Assembly (NCBI GenBank): GCA_903886165.1
Contig: CAISLL010000031.1
Location: 1-5,786 of the forward strand
Length of the DNA: 5,786 nucleotides
Source of the DNA: an uncultured beta proteobacterium
Lineage (GTDB): Bacteria; Pseudomonadota; Gammaproteobacteria; Burkholderiales; Burkholderiaceae_C
Direction: 5' to 3'
Under the pieces are notes generated by a model, which ran no database searches, had not been told where the DNA came from, and saw only the letters and a list, made by a program, of their open reading frames with translations. The translations under genes were made by a program, and so were the position numbers. Within the stretch, counting starts at the first letter, position 1, and each line of letters opens with the position of its first letter. Below are positions 5,776-5,786 of the stretch, piece after piece.

Positions 5776-5786
5776 TTGACATTGCT
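5776..5786 (+). promoter_or_regulatory. Consensus -35 box of a promoter reading out of the window
   Basis: TTGACA at 5776-5781 is a perfect sigma-70 -35 hexamer, preceded by AT-rich DNA (AAATTTG, and the run of T at 5758-5764) of the kind that helps RNA polymerase bind. The matching -10 would fall at about 5798-5805, beyond the window, so the promoter cannot be confirmed. It would drive an unseen gene to the right. Confidence 0.4.

Noticed and set aside
5697..5786. Frame starting ATG 5697 and open to the window end, Cys-rich
   Set aside because: It starts inside the T-run of the livF terminator with no Shine-Dalgarno and runs through the hairpin and the -35 box. It is too short to judge, so I treat it as chance.
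1..5786. CRISPR arrays, insertion sequences, tRNA or rRNA genes, toxin-antitoxin pairs, phage genes
   Set aside because: I looked on both strands and saw no regularly spaced repeats, transposase motifs, tRNA-like cloverleaf, or small paired genes. Nearly all of the window is taken up by well-known housekeeping and transport genes.

Overview
The window looks like a piece of chromosome from a betaproteobacterium, most likely Burkholderiales and plausibly Comamonadaceae. The basis is moderately high GC, codon use rich in C/G third positions, close similarity of the RarA and Liv proteins to what I know of that group, and a short palindromic terminator-like element of a style common in comamonads. 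The genus assignment is inference; no RNA gene or other marker is present to settle it. All recognisable genes lie on the + strand.

Layout, left to right. (1) Positions 1-312 hold the last ~103 codons of a c-di-GMP phosphodiesterase-type EAL-domain protein whose front lies outside the window. (2) A 209-bp non-coding leader (313-521) carries small inverted repeats, and a minus-strand reading frame stays open through it by chance or as a remnant. (3) Positions 522-1811 encode RarA (MgsA), a complete AAA+ clamp-loader-like ATPase acting at stalled replication forks. (4) A 220-bp spacer (1812-2031) contains a GC-rich hairpin and a pair of CTTGACT repeats 20 bp apart; it is the probable control region of the next operon. 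(5) Positions 2032-5641 carry a complete set of importer core genes in the order livH-livM-livG-livF, with short gaps of 11, 71 and 27 bp: two membrane permeases and two ATPases of a branched-chain (hydrophobic) amino acid ABC transporter. (6) The last 145 bp hold a terminator-like hairpin with a T-run, then a second AT-rich hairpin and a perfect TTGACA -35 box at the very edge, which suggests a new transcription unit just outside the window.

How the genes work together: LivH and LivM form the transmembrane channel and LivG and LivF power it. The periplasmic binding protein (LivK/LivJ type) that normally delivers the substrate is not in the window. The EAL protein and RarA are unrelated to transport and appear to be chance neighbours. 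I found no CRISPR array, insertion sequence, phage gene, tRNA or rRNA. I see no evidence of a new biological system; the points worth a second look are regulatory sequences and start-site details.
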